Below, piece after piece: positions 1 to 7,725 of a stretch of 9,721 nt of DNA. The DNA lies in the NCBI GenBank assembly GCA_023230985.1, contig JALNWH010000074.1, positions 1 through 9,721 on the forward strand. Direction: 5' to 3'. A program made the position numbers and the translations under genes. The stretch is from Bacillota bacterium (lineage in GTDB: Bacteria; Bacillota; Clostridia; Lutisporales; Lutisporaceae). The first letter of the stretch is position 1; every line of letters begins with the position of its first letter. The notes under the pieces are model-generated. The model ran no database searches, was not told the DNA's origin, and worked only from the letters and a program-made list of their open reading frames with translations.

Positions 1-937
1 GATAGAGGTAAAGGGTGAGGATGCGCTAAAGTATCTTCAACATTTACTTACAAATAACTTTGAAACTATGAAAGATAATCAAATACTTTATAGTTTTATG
101 TGTTATCCAAATGGCGGTGTTGTCGACGACTTGTTGGTGTACAAATATGCTTCAGATTATTACCTGTTGGTAGTAAATGCTTCTAATTTAGAAAAAGACT
201 ATAAATGGATGATAGAAAATAAAGGTGATAGCAATGTTCAAATAATCAATATTTCCAAAGAGGTTTCGGAAATGGCCATTCAAGGTCCTAATGCCAAAGG
301 AATCCTTCAGAAACTAACTAAGACAGATCTTTCAGAGATTAAACCGTTTTATCTTAAACGCGATGTAGAGGTCTCGGGTTTTAACAGCATGATATCAAGA
401 ACCGGTTATACAGGGGAAGATGGTTTTGAAATTTATTTAACTAATGATGCCGCACCGATTGTTTGGGAAAAACTAATGGAAGCAGGAAAAGAAGAAGGTT
501 TAAAACCCGTAGGTTTAGGCGCCAGAGATACATTGAGGTTCGAGGCTTCTATGCCATTATACGGGAATGAAATCTCACAAGACATAACGCCTTTGGAAGC
601 GGGTCTCGGCTTTTTCATAAAGTTTGATAAGGGAGATTTCATAGGAAGAGAGTCTTTGTTTAAGCAAAAAGAAGAAGGCTTAAAAAGAAAACTAGTTGCA
701 TTTGAAATGGTAGGAAACGGTATTCCCCGGCATGGATATGATGTTTTAAAAGATGGAAAGAAAATAGGATTTGTAACAACGGGTTACCATTCACCAACTC
801 TTAAAAAGAATATCGGATTTGCTCTAGTTGATAGTGCTCATACCGATTTGGACACTGAGCTAGAAATACAAATAAGAAAAAAGATTGCTAAGGCAGTAAC
901 GGTGAATAAAAGGTTTTTAGTTAAACATAATAAGTAA
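1..937 (+). CDS. gcvT: Glycine cleavage system T protein (aminomethyltransferase), 5'-truncated by window edge
   Basis: The T protein takes the aminomethyl group from the lipoyl arm of H protein, releases ammonia and passes the one-carbon unit to tetrahydrofolate, giving 5,10-methylene-THF in the cytoplasm. The reading frame is open from base 2 (I-E-V-K-G-E-D-A-L...), so the ATG at 68 is internal and the true start lies upstream. By comparison with the family about 50 N-terminal residues are missing. Visible family signatures are MCYPNGGVVDDLLVYK (bases 98-145; the acidic pair at 125-130 lies in the conserved folate-site motif), SRTGYTGEDGFEIY, GLGARDTLRFEASMPLYG, and the C-terminal barrel motif GFVTTGYHSPTLKKNIGFALV. 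Homology to sarcosine/dimethylglycine oxidase C-domains is possible in principle, but the neighbours gcvH, gcvPA and gcvPB settle the assignment. A 73-base gap separates it from gcvH. It is presumably the first gene of the gcv operon; any promoter or glycine riboswitch would be outside the window. Confidence 0.96.
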   Translation, partial: IEVKGEDALKYLQHLLTNNFETMKDNQILYSFMCYPNGGVVDDLLVYKYASDYYLLVVNASNLEKDYKWMIENKGDSNVQIINISKEVSEMAIQGPNAKGILQKLTKTDLSEIKPFYLKRDVEVSGFNSMISRTGYTGEDGFEIYLTNDAAPIVWEKLMEAGKEEGLKPVGLGARDTLRFEASMPLYGNEISQDITPLEAGLGFFIKFDKGDFIGRESLFKQKEEGLKRKLVAFEMVGNGIPRHGYDVLKDGKKIGFVTTGYHSPTLKKNIGFALVDSAHTDLDTELEIQIRKKIAKAVTVNKRFLVKHNK

Positions 938-993
938 ATGCAGGAAGTTAAAGATAAGAGGAATATTTATTAAAGAAATAGCATCTAAAATAT

Positions 994-1001
994 AAGGAGG
1001 T
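994..1001 (+). promoter_or_regulatory. Ribosome binding site of gcvH
   Basis: AAGGAGGT lies 9 bases before the ATG at 1011. It is a near-perfect anti-16S match. The 73-base gap after gcvT shows no convincing promoter or terminator, so gcvH is probably co-transcribed with gcvT and translated independently at a high rate. Confidence 0.85.
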
Positions 1002-1010
1002 AAGAAAAAC

Positions 1011-1394
1011 ATGAAAATTTTAGAAGGTTTGTACTACTCAAATGACCATGAGTGGGTTAAAGTAGAACAAGAAAAAGCTTATATAGGAATCACGGATTTT
1101 GCGCAACATGCTCTAGGAGAAATAGTATATGTTGAGCTACCTGAATTAGATGAGGAATTTGAAGCCGGAGATGTCTTCAGTGTCGTAGAGTCAGTTAAAG
1201 CAGCTTCGGATGTCTATCTCCCAGTTTCAGGTAAGATTTTGGAAGTCAATGAAGACTTAGAGGATTCTCCACAATTGGTAAATGAAGATCCTTACGAAAA
1301 TTGGATAGCAATAGTTGAAATATTCGATAAGTCAGAGCTAGATGATTTGATGGATGAAGCGGAATACAAAGAATTTTGTGAAAAGGAGGAATAA
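1011..1394 (+). CDS. gcvH: Glycine cleavage system H protein (lipoyl carrier)
   Basis: H protein is the small lipoylated shuttle that carries the aminomethyl intermediate between the P, T and L proteins. The 127-residue length is normal for the family. Typical landmarks are the N-terminal NDHEWVKV (residues 11-18), IGITDFAQHALGEIVYVELPE (about 25-45), and the lipoylation motif ESVKAASD with the acceptor lysine at residue 63, followed by LPVSGKILEVN and the C-terminal ENWIAIVEI. The start at 1011 is fixed by the strong upstream ribosome binding site. The stop codon at 1392-1394 is one base away from the gcvPA start, indicating translational coupling. Lipoylation needs a LipA/LplA-type enzyme encoded elsewhere. 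No key residue is missing. Assignment is very secure; the acidic tail (DDLMDEAEYKEFCEKEE) is usual for this family. Confidence 0.98.
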   Translation: MKILEGLYYSNDHEWVKVEQEKAYIGITDFAQHALGEIVYVELPELDEEFEAGDVFSVVESVKAASDVYLPVSGKILEVNEDLEDSPQLVNEDPYENWIAIVEIFDKSELDDLMDEAEYKEFCEKEE

Positions 1395-1395
1395 C

Positions 1396-2736
1396 ATGCA
1401 TAGGTATATACCTAATACTGAGGCTGATTCTAAGTATATGCTTCAAAGCATGGATCTAGAATCCATTGATGATCTGTTTTCGGTTATACCTAAGGAATTG
1501 ATTTTTAATAGAGAGTTAAATTTTGATGATGCCATGTCAGAGATAGAAATCAAAAAGCATTTTGCGGAGATTGGCGGTAACAATAAAAGCATTGATGAAT
1601 TAACATGTTTCCTCGGTGCAGGCGCATATGATCACTATATTCCATCTATTATAAGGCATTTAGCGAAAAGATCCGAGTTTTATACCGCATATACTCCATA
1701 TCAGCCGGAAATCAGCCAAGGAACTTTGCAGGCAATATTTGAATATCAGACCATGATTTGTAATCTAACGAATATGGATGTTAGCAACGCCTCCGTATAT
1801 GATGGGGCAACAGCTAGTGTTGAGGCGGCATTAATGGCTGTTGATAATACTAGGCGTAATACTATATTAGTTTCAAAAACATTATCACCGGAAGTCAGAA
1901 AAGTGATTAAGACATATATGAGATTTAGAAAAATAAATGTAAAAGAAATAGAGATGGCAGAAGGTGTAATCGATATAGATGAACTAAAGGCTTCGATAGA
2001 TAAAGATACTGCTGCACTAATACTTCAAAATCCTAACTTTTTCGGTATAATTGAGGAGTTTGAAGAGATAGAGAAATTGATACATAGCAACAAGTCTTTA
2101 TTGATAAGTTATGTGGATCCAATTTCATTAGGACTTTTAAAAACCCCGGGAGAATTAGGTGTTGATATTGCTGTAGGTGATGGGCAGTCACTTGGAAATA
2201 GCCTTAATTATGGCGGGGCATATTTGGGATTTATGGCTGCGAATTCAAAACTTGTTAGGAAAATGCCCGGCAGGATTGTTGGCCAATCAGTTGATGCCGA
2301 GGGCAAAAGGGCATTTGTCTTAACACTCCAAGCTAGGGAACAGCATATAAGAAGGTATAAAGCTACATCTAATATTTGTTCCAATCAAGCATTAAATGCC
2401 CTAATAGCATCCATTTATATGGTTACAATGGGTAAGAGGGGTATTAAGGAAGTTGCTTTGCAATGTGCACAAAAATCACATTACGCGGCAAATAAAATTA
2501 TGGAAACAGGTAAGTATAAATTAGCTTTTAATAAGCCTTTTTTCAAAGAATTTGTTTTGACAGGAGATAGCGATGTTTCAGATTTAAATAAAGAGTTATT
2601 GAAACACAGTATACTTGGCGGTTATGATTTGGGCAAGGACTACGATAATATGGATAAAAGTTTTTTAGTTTGTGTAACAGAAAAAAGGACTAAGAAAGAA
2701 ATCGATAAATTATCCTCTGTATTGGAGGTGCTATAA
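1396..2736 (+). CDS. gcvPA: Glycine dehydrogenase (decarboxylating) subunit 1
   Basis: This is the N-terminal half of P protein encoded as a separate gene. With GcvPB it forms the PLP-dependent glycine decarboxylase that releases CO2 and loads the aminomethyl group onto H protein. It does not itself carry the PLP lysine. I choose ATG 1396 (446 residues), because AAGGAGG at 1383-1389 is 6 bases upstream and the protein then begins MHRYIPNTEADSKYML, the usual family N terminus. The in-frame ATG at 1354 would add 14 residues read from inside gcvH. Recognisable blocks are GAGAYDHYIPSIIRHLAKRSEFYTAYTPYQPEISQG (in pieces, bases ~1615-1722), NASVYDGATASVEAALMA, and the GDGQSLG...GGAYLGF region. It overlaps gcvPB by one base (TAATG), which implies coupled translation and roughly equal amounts of the two subunits. 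Confidence 0.97.
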   Translation: MHRYIPNTEADSKYMLQSMDLESIDDLFSVIPKELIFNRELNFDDAMSEIEIKKHFAEIGGNNKSIDELTCFLGAGAYDHYIPSIIRHLAKRSEFYTAYTPYQPEISQGTLQAIFEYQTMICNLTNMDVSNASVYDGATASVEAALMAVDNTRRNTILVSKTLSPEVRKVIKTYMRFRKINVKEIEMAEGVIDIDELKASIDKDTAALILQNPNFFGIIEEFEEIEKLIHSNKSLLISYVDPISLGLLKTPGELGVDIAVGDGQSLGNSLNYGGAYLGFMAANSKLVRKMPGRIVGQSVDAEGKRAFVLTLQAREQHIRRYKATSNICSNQALNALIASIYMVTMGKRGIKEVALQCAQKSHYAANKIMETGKYKLAFNKPFFKEFVLTGDSDVSDLNKELLKHSILGGYDLGKDYDNMDKSFLVCVTEKRTKKEIDKLSSVLEVL

Positions 2737-4193
2737 TGAAGGGTTATGATAAACTGATATTTGAAATTTCTAAAGAAGGCAGGTTTGCATACAGCTTACC
2801 AAAGTCTGATGTGCCGGAAGCTTCATTAGAGAATATAATACCCAATAAGCTATTGTCTGATAAAGAGATTGATTTACCGGAAGTCAGTGAAGTAGATGTT
2901 ATAAGGCATTACACACTTTTATCAAATAAAAACTATGGCGTGGACACAGGATTTTATCCTTTGGGGTCTTGCACAATGAAATATAATCCAAAAATAAATG
3001 AAGATATGTCGGAACTAGGCAGTCTGTCCGGAATTCATCCTAATCAGCCTGAAGAAACTGTGCAGGGAGCTTTAAGGCTCATGTATGAATTGGATGGCAT
3101 GTTATCAGAAATAGCCGGCATGGATAAAATGACTTTACAACCTGCCGCAGGTGCTCATGGAGAATTGACCGGATTAATGATAATTAAGGCATATCATGAC
3201 AAAAATAAAGATTTTAATAGAACTAAAATAATTGTTCCGGATTCTGCGCATGGTACTAATCCTGCTACTGCTGCTGTTTCCGGTTTTGATATTGTTGAAG
3301 TTAAGTCGGATAAGATGGGAGCTGTAGATATAGAAAGCCTAAAATCGGTGCTTAGCGATGAGATAGCCGGTTTAATGTTGACAAATCCCAGCACCCTTGG
3401 TCTGTTTGAATCAAATATTAAAGAAATTGCAGATTTGGTTCATGAAGCCGGAGGACTTTTATATTATGACGGTGCAAATATGAATGCTATCATGGGTATT
3501 TCCAGACCCGGTGATATGGGTTTTGATGTTATGCATTATAATCTTCACAAGACCTTTTCGACACCCCATGGTGGAGGCGGTCCCGGAAGCGGACCTGTAG
3601 GAGTTAAAAAAGAACTTATAGAATTTTTGCCTGTGCCAACTGTAGAAAAGGATGAAGACAAATATTATTTAGACTATGATAAACCAAATACTATAGGGAA
3701 AATGAAAAGCTTTTTCGGACATTTTGATGTTATGATAAAGTCTTATGCTTACATTCTATCTATGGGGGCAAAAGGGCTGAAAGAAGCAAGTCAAAAAGCG
3801 GTGTTAAATGCAAATTATATGATGAATAAGTTGAAAGATGACTACAATCTTCCAATTGAACAAATATGTATGCATGAGTTTGTATTGGGAGGATTAAAAG
3901 ATAATATTCATGATATTGCGACTTTGGATGTAGCTAAAAGGCTATTAGATTATGGGTATCATCCTCCTACAGTATACTTTCCACTCATAATAGATAATGC
4001 TATAATGGTTGAACCTACCGAAACAGAGAGTATAGAAACTCTTGACGGTTTTATTGATGTAATGATTAAAATAGCCAATGAAGCTAAGGATAATCCTGAA
4101 GTATTAAAAGAGGCACCTCATAATACACCTGTAAGGCGAATAGATGAGGTAAGAGCAGCCAGAAATTTAATTCTTAAATGGGAAAAAGAATAG
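2736..4193 (+). CDS. gcvPB: Glycine dehydrogenase (decarboxylating) subunit 2, PLP-binding
   Basis: This is the C-terminal, catalytic half of split P protein. It carries the PLP cofactor and decarboxylates glycine. The length of 485 residues is normal for the family. Motifs in order are GFYPLGSCTMKYNPKIN (residues 72-88), GIHPNQPEETVQG (99-111), LQPAAGAHGE (134-143), the PLP-contacting VPDSAHGTNPATA (167-179), YYDGANMNA, and HYNLHKTFSTPHGGGGPG with the Schiff-base lysine at residue 272. The ATG at 2736 overlaps the gcvPA stop, with GGAGGT at 2724-2729 spaced 6 bases away. It is the last gene of the cluster: a terminator follows within 170 bases and no dihydrolipoyl dehydrogenase (L protein) gene comes next, so L protein must be upstream or elsewhere. 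All catalytic motifs appear intact. Confidence 0.98.
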   Translation: MKGYDKLIFEISKEGRFAYSLPKSDVPEASLENIIPNKLLSDKEIDLPEVSEVDVIRHYTLLSNKNYGVDTGFYPLGSCTMKYNPKINEDMSELGSLSGIHPNQPEETVQGALRLMYELDGMLSEIAGMDKMTLQPAAGAHGELTGLMIIKAYHDKNKDFNRTKIIVPDSAHGTNPATAAVSGFDIVEVKSDKMGAVDIESLKSVLSDEIAGLMLTNPSTLGLFESNIKEIADLVHEAGGLLYYDGANMNAIMGISRPGDMGFDVMHYNLHKTFSTPHGGGGPGSGPVGVKKELIEFLPVPTVEKDEDKYYLDYDKPNTIGKMKSFFGHFDVMIKSYAYILSMGAKGLKEASQKAVLNANYMMNKLKDDYNLPIEQICMHEFVLGGLKDNIHDIATLDVAKRLLDYGYHPPTVYFPLIIDNAIMVEPTETESIETLDGFIDVMIKIANEAKDNPEVLKEAPHNTPVRRIDEVRAARNLILKWEKE

Positions 4194-4241
4194 ACATAGT
4201 ATCTGTTATAACAGATGCTACGGTATATAATAATGCTATGT
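4194..4241 (+). other. Stem-loop directly after the gcvPB stop codon
   Basis: A perfect 16-base palindrome, ATCTGTTATAACAGAT (4201-4216), folds as a 6-bp stem with a TATA loop, and can be lengthened by GU and Watson-Crick pairs toward 4197-4220. An outer 6-bp pairing, ACATAG (4194-4199) with CTATGT (4236-4241), competes with or encloses it. No T tract follows, so it is not an intrinsic terminator. It could be a 3' mRNA stabiliser or a protein site. Role unknown. Confidence 0.45.
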
Positions 4242-4311
4242 ATAAAACAAAGTAAAGAATCTGGAAGTTTGTTTTTTATTCTAAATAATTTTTTAAAAAG
4301 TTTCAATTAAT

Positions 4312-4361
4312 AAAAGAGTCCAAACATGAATTTCTACAAAAATCAAATTTGGACTCTTTTT
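4312..4361 (+). terminator. Intrinsic terminator of the gcv operon
   Basis: A perfect 13-bp inverted repeat, AAAAGAGTCCAAA (4312-4324) and TTTGGACTCTTTT (4348-4360), encloses a 23-base loop and ends in a T run (4357-4361). The A-rich left arm means it could also terminate in reverse. It separates the gcv operon from the patatin-like gene 94 bases downstream. The large loop is slightly unusual. Confidence 0.85.
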
Positions 4362-4414
4362 AATTATTACTTAAAAATAAGTTTATAATAGAGTAAAATA
4401 AATATACGTTATAG

Positions 4415-4423
4415 TGTTATAAG
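4415..4423 (+). promoter_or_regulatory. Possible extended -10 promoter for the patatin-like gene
   Basis: TG-T-TATAAG (4415-4423) resembles an extended -10 element, with an AT-rich upstream stretch and no clear -35 box. A TATAAT at 4384-4389 is an alternative. A promoter is expected somewhere between the gcv terminator and the start at 4455, but the exact site is uncertain. Confidence 0.3.
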
Positions 4424-4454
4424 CAAAGCATGACATTATTAGGGGGTATCATGT

Positions 4455-5768
4455 ATGAAAGGCTACGGATTAGTATTAGGAGGGGGAGGTACCAGAGGTT
4501 CCTACGAGATAGGAGTATGGAAAACACTTAGAGAGCTTAATATACCGATAATTGCGGTAGCAGGTACCTCAGTTGGCGCTTTAAATGGCGCAATGATAGT
4601 TCAGGGTGACTATGAAAAAGCTTATGATTTATGGATAAACATTTCCATAGATAATGTAATTAAAATCGATGAAGAAGTGTCCAAATTTGATAGAAAGGAA
4701 AAATTAGATAGTTTAGCTAATATTATAAGATCTGCCATTCAATCAGGTGGGTTGGATATCACTCCGTTGCGAAAACTTTTAGGTAAAAATATTGACGAAG
4801 AAAAAATAAGGAAATCAAAAGTTGAATTTGGGTTTGTTACTTTTTCTATCACTGATTTCAGACCGATAATAGTATTTAAGGAAGACGTGCCGGAAGGAAA
4901 AATGGTGGATTACCTATTGGCCAGTGCGGCATTGCCTGTCTTCCAACCATTAGAGATAGACGGAAAAAGATTTTTAGATGGTGCTTTTTATGATAATTTA
5001 CCCGTTTCTCTCATGGTGGAAAAATCTATAAAAGATATAATATCTGTAGATGTATCCGGTTTTGGAATCATAAAAAAGGTAAAGGATGATAGTTTAAAAA
5101 TCGTACAGATTAAGAACTCTGAAGACTTGGGTCATAACTTGGAGTTTAATCCAGAACTTGTAAAGAAAAATATAAAAATTGGATATTATGATACGATGAG
5201 AACATTTAATTATTATAAAGGAAAAAATTATTACTTAACAGATATTAAAAGTAAAATTCGATTTGATCTTGTTGAACTAAAGCTTATTTATAAACTTCTT
5301 GGTATAGACTGGGATAAACGATCCGCACCTAAGAACAAATTTTTAATTTATAAGTTGATTAGAACAATAAAAAAGTATTCTAGCAGTAAGAAATTGAAAA
5401 ATTTCGCAGATTTTATTGTTGCCGCTGCTGAGATAACAGCTGAAGTAATGGGAATAGATAGAATAAAGTATTATACCTTGGAGGAAATTATTAATGAAAT
5501 TATTGAACAATATGAAATTAAAAAAGAGGATCTTGAATTTTCCCATTTTTCTAAGTATGTATACGAAAATATTTTATCAGATGAAGAATCAGGTTTAACA
5601 GATAAAATAAAAAAAGTAATATATGACAGTAAATTTGCAGCTATTTATAATGTGGATATCAGTGATTTATCTGAAAAGACATTATTTTATAGAAGACTTT
5701 TGGCTTTGGCTTTTCCAAAGCTTTGCATAGCAAATATATTTATTGCGATAGTGAATTCACAATATTAA
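4455..5768 (+). CDS. Patatin-like phospholipase family protein
   Basis: This is probably a serine lipid acyl hydrolase with a Ser-Asp dyad. All three patatin motifs are present: the oxyanion loop LVLGGGGTRGSYEIG (residues 6-20), the nucleophile elbow GTSVG with Ser39 at its centre, and the DGA motif with Asp175 in RFLDGAFYDNLP. The protein has 437 residues and the patatin fold should end near residue 240. The rest (about 245-437) is lysine-rich and probably helical, and I recognise no domain in it. No signal peptide or clear membrane segment is seen; the last ~15 residues (CIANIFIAIVNSQY) are hydrophobic, preceded by LLALAFPKL. The ATG at 4455 is supported by AGGGGGT (4441-4447, 7 bases away) and because the oxyanion motif must lie at the extreme N terminus. 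The earlier ATG at 4451 is out of frame. It stands between a terminator and a 181-base gap, so it is likely transcribed alone. Substrate unknown. Confidence 0.88.
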   Translation: MKGYGLVLGGGGTRGSYEIGVWKTLRELNIPIIAVAGTSVGALNGAMIVQGDYEKAYDLWINISIDNVIKIDEEVSKFDRKEKLDSLANIIRSAIQSGGLDITPLRKLLGKNIDEEKIRKSKVEFGFVTFSITDFRPIIVFKEDVPEGKMVDYLLASAALPVFQPLEIDGKRFLDGAFYDNLPVSLMVEKSIKDIISVDVSGFGIIKKVKDDSLKIVQIKNSEDLGHNLEFNPELVKKNIKIGYYDTMRTFNYYKGKNYYLTDIKSKIRFDLVELKLIYKLLGIDWDKRSAPKNKFLIYKLIRTIKKYSSSKKLKNFADFIVAAAEITAEVMGIDRIKYYTLEEIINEIIEQYEIKKEDLEFSHFSKYVYENILSDEESGLTDKIKKVIYDSKFAAIYNVDISDLSEKTLFYRRLLALAFPKLCIANIFIAIVNSQY

Positions 5769-5777
5769 TCTGATTAA

Positions 5778-5821
5778 GATTGCTTTGGGGCTCAGCAATC
5801 GTAGCAAATGCAATAAAGCAT
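5778..5821 (+). other. Pair of hairpins after the patatin-like gene
   Basis: GATTGCT (5778-5784) pairs with AGCAATC (5794-5800) around a G-rich 9-base loop. It is followed by a small ATGC (5808-5811)/GCAT (5818-5821) hairpin. Neither is directly followed by a T tract. Further on, an A8 run (5827-5834) and a T7 run (5852-5858) could pair weakly. The region may end the transcript, but it is not a textbook terminator. Confidence 0.35.
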
Positions 5822-5879
5822 CTATTAAAAAAAATACTATTTTAATTACTCTTTTTTTGTAGAAAGATATATATTGATG

Positions 5880-5888
5880 TGTTAAAAT
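5880..5888 (+). promoter_or_regulatory. Possible extended -10 promoter for the phosphate transporter gene
   Basis: TGT-TAAAAT (5880-5888) fits an extended -10 element, with TTGTAG (5857-5862) as a poorly spaced -35 (20 bases). It would start transcription near 5895, leaving a leader of about 55 bases. The nine-base repeat TTAGATTAG lies at 5888-5896 and 5903-5911, over and just after the predicted start. This is tentative. Confidence 0.3.
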
Positions 5889-5911
5889 TAGATTAGTCTT
5901 TTTTAGATTAG
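5888..5911 (+). repeat. Direct repeat TTAGATTAG x2, candidate operator
   Basis: TTAGATTAG occurs at 5888-5896 and 5903-5911 with a 15-base period, just upstream of the Na+/phosphate cotransporter gene. It does not match a Pho box that I can recognise with confidence. In such AT-rich DNA a chance origin is quite possible. Confidence 0.35.
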
Positions 5912-5949
5912 AGTTGACATTTTAAAATTTTATACTTATGGGGGAATAT

Positions 5950-7638
5950 ATGCAAGAGCTAATCTTTGGAGTAATAGGCGGAACAGCTTTACTGATGTAT
6001 GGTGTTGACATGATGGGTGATGGCCTTGAAAAAGCATCCGGTGAAATGATGAGAAAAATGCTGTCAATTTTGACAGATAAAGTTTGGAGCGCTTTTCTTG
6101 TAGGCACCTTTCTGACTGCTTTAGTTCAAAGCAGTACTGCGATAACAGTCCTTACAGTAGGATTTGTGAATGCAGGCTTAATAAAATTACCTCAAGCCAT
6201 TGGTGTAATCTACGGTGCGAATATTGGAACTACAATTACTGCACAGTTGATGGCTTTTAGCTTTAATTTTAAGCTTACAGAAATTGCACTTCCTATTTTA
6301 GGAATAGGATTTGGCGTAAAACATTTTGCAAAAAATAAGACAGTAAAAGGCATCGGCGATGCATTTATGGGTTTTGGAATAATGTTTCTAGGTCTAAAAA
6401 TACTCAATCAAGGAATACCTTTTATGAAGGATAATGAATCTCTTAGGTTTTTCTTTGAAAATTATGCGTCAATACCTCTTGTAGGTATAATTTTAGGACT
6501 AATAGTCACCGCTATCGTACACAGCAGTGCAGCTACTGTTGGTTTAGTAATAGTCTTAGGACAAGCCGGTTTAATAGATCTTAAATCTGCAATATGTATA
6601 ATGCTTGGCGATAATATTGGAACATGTATAACAGCACAGTTAGCAAGTTTTAGCGGTACTATAAATGCAAGAAGAACAGCATGGGCACATACTATTTTTA
6701 ATAGTGTTGGAGTCATACTGGTGGTGATGGTTTTACCGTATTTTGCACGAATTATTGAAACCATTACAGTTAGTCTGCAGCCCGGGGGAGATATAAGTTC
6801 ACAAATTGCTAATTCCCATACTTTTTTTAATTTGTTTACTGCTTTGCTATTCCTTCCACTTACTAATCATTATGTTAAATTTTTGGAAACGGTTATAAAA
6901 GGTAAAGGATTAGACCATGAAACCCATACCGTATATTTAGATAAATTGCTGCTGGATACACCATCTGCTGCATTTCAAGCCTCTATATCTGAAATTATAA
7001 GGGGTGCGGAAATTGGTAGGTCAATGGTATTTAATGTAATGGAAGTGTTTTTTGATAATGATATAAAGAAATTTGACTTAGTATATAAAGATGAAGACAC
7101 TATCAATCTATTACAAAAAGATATTACTATGTATATGATTGAAATATCAAAAAAACCGCTGTCAGATGCAGGTTCAGTTATGGTACCCGCCATGATAAAC
7201 AGTATAAATAATATAGAAAGAATTGGAGATCATACAATTGATTTAGCAAAGCTAATAAGTTCTAAAATTGATAAAAATTTAATCTTTTCTGATGCCGCTA
7301 TGGATGAGATAAAGCATTTAAAAGAAATGGTTCTTTGGATGTACGATAATACTATAGTCACACTAAAAGAGAATAAAGTTGAACTAATAAAATCTACTAC
7401 AGAATTGGAAGATAAAGTAGATGATTTTTGCAAAAAACTAGAGAAATCACATATAAAAAGACTGGAAGAGGGTAAATGCTATATTGAGTCCGGCGTTGTT
7501 TTTCTCGATATTGTAAGCCATTTTGAAAGAATTGCTGACCATATTAATAAAGTAAGCCTACTATCAAAAGACGAACTGCAAGGTGTTTTACGAATGAATG
7601 GTAAGGCATCACATGTCTTGGATGATAAGAGTGATTAG
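5950..7638 (+). CDS. Na+/phosphate cotransporter family protein with C-terminal PhoU-like domain
   Basis: This is an integral membrane protein of the Na/Pi cotransporter (NptA/YjbB-like) family, probably moving phosphate with Na+; direction and substrate are inferred. The N-terminal ~310 residues hold two inverted-repeat halves. Repeat 1 has QSSTAITVLTVGFVNAGLI (QSS at residues 60-62) and GANIGTTITAQL. Repeat 2 has VHSSAATVGLVIVLGQAGLI (from ~190) and GDNIGTCITAQL (from ~220). Several hydrophobic segments are evident. The soluble C terminus (~345-545) is PhoU-like, with the two metal-site type motifs ERIGDH (423-428) and ERIADH (526-531). I prefer ATG 5950 (562 residues): GGGGG at 5940-5944 precedes it by 5 bases and the protein then starts MQELIFGVIGGTALLMYG, as in relatives. 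ATG 5938 has no ribosome site and its own G run would serve 5950. The gap to the next gene's promoter shows no clear terminator. Confidence 0.93.
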   Translation: MQELIFGVIGGTALLMYGVDMMGDGLEKASGEMMRKMLSILTDKVWSAFLVGTFLTALVQSSTAITVLTVGFVNAGLIKLPQAIGVIYGANIGTTITAQLMAFSFNFKLTEIALPILGIGFGVKHFAKNKTVKGIGDAFMGFGIMFLGLKILNQGIPFMKDNESLRFFFENYASIPLVGIILGLIVTAIVHSSAATVGLVIVLGQAGLIDLKSAICIMLGDNIGTCITAQLASFSGTINARRTAWAHTIFNSVGVILVVMVLPYFARIIETITVSLQPGGDISSQIANSHTFFNLFTALLFLPLTNHYVKFLETVIKGKGLDHETHTVYLDKLLLDTPSAAFQASISEIIRGAEIGRSMVFNVMEVFFDNDIKKFDLVYKDEDTINLLQKDITMYMIEISKKPLSDAGSVMVPAMINSINNIERIGDHTIDLAKLISSKIDKNLIFSDAAMDEIKHLKEMVLWMYDNTIVTLKENKVELIKSTTELEDKVDDFCKKLEKSHIKRLEEGKCYIESGVVFLDIVSHFERIADHINKVSLLSKDELQGVLRMNGKASHVLDDKSD

Positions 7639-7725
7639 CAAATATAATAAGCTGCTTACCAGAAACAGTTAAGATATGAACAGTAACTAATGAAAAATAT
7701 AATTAATAAAATTTTGCAAATGATG
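7639..7725. other. Gap between transporter gene and trpS promoter, no feature seen
   Basis: This 87-base AT-rich stretch has no good hairpin with a T tract and no coding signal. Short repeats of AACAGT (around 7664 and 7679) and a 4-bp GTTA/TAAC pairing are the only patterns. Transcripts of the phosphate transporter gene may read through into the T-box leader. Confidence 0.4.

Noticed and set aside
1354..1395. Upstream ATG for gcvPA inside gcvH
   Set aside because: It would overlap gcvH by 41 bases, lacks a ribosome site, and adds 14 residues not expected in the family; ATG 1396 has AAGGAGG and the usual MHRYIPNT start.
5914..5936. TTGACA (5914-5919) with TATACT (5931-5936) as a promoter
   Set aside because: The spacer is only 11 bases and transcription would start at or after the ribosome site of the gene.
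5938..5949. ATG start for the Na+/phosphate cotransporter
   Set aside because: No ribosome site before it, while the G run that would be its second codon region is well placed for ATG 5950.
6462..6764. Open frame on the minus strand within the transporter gene, and similar shorter antisense frames elsewhere
   Set aside because: They mirror conserved, strongly supported + strand genes, have no ribosome sites or recognisable products, and are expected by chance opposite coding DNA.
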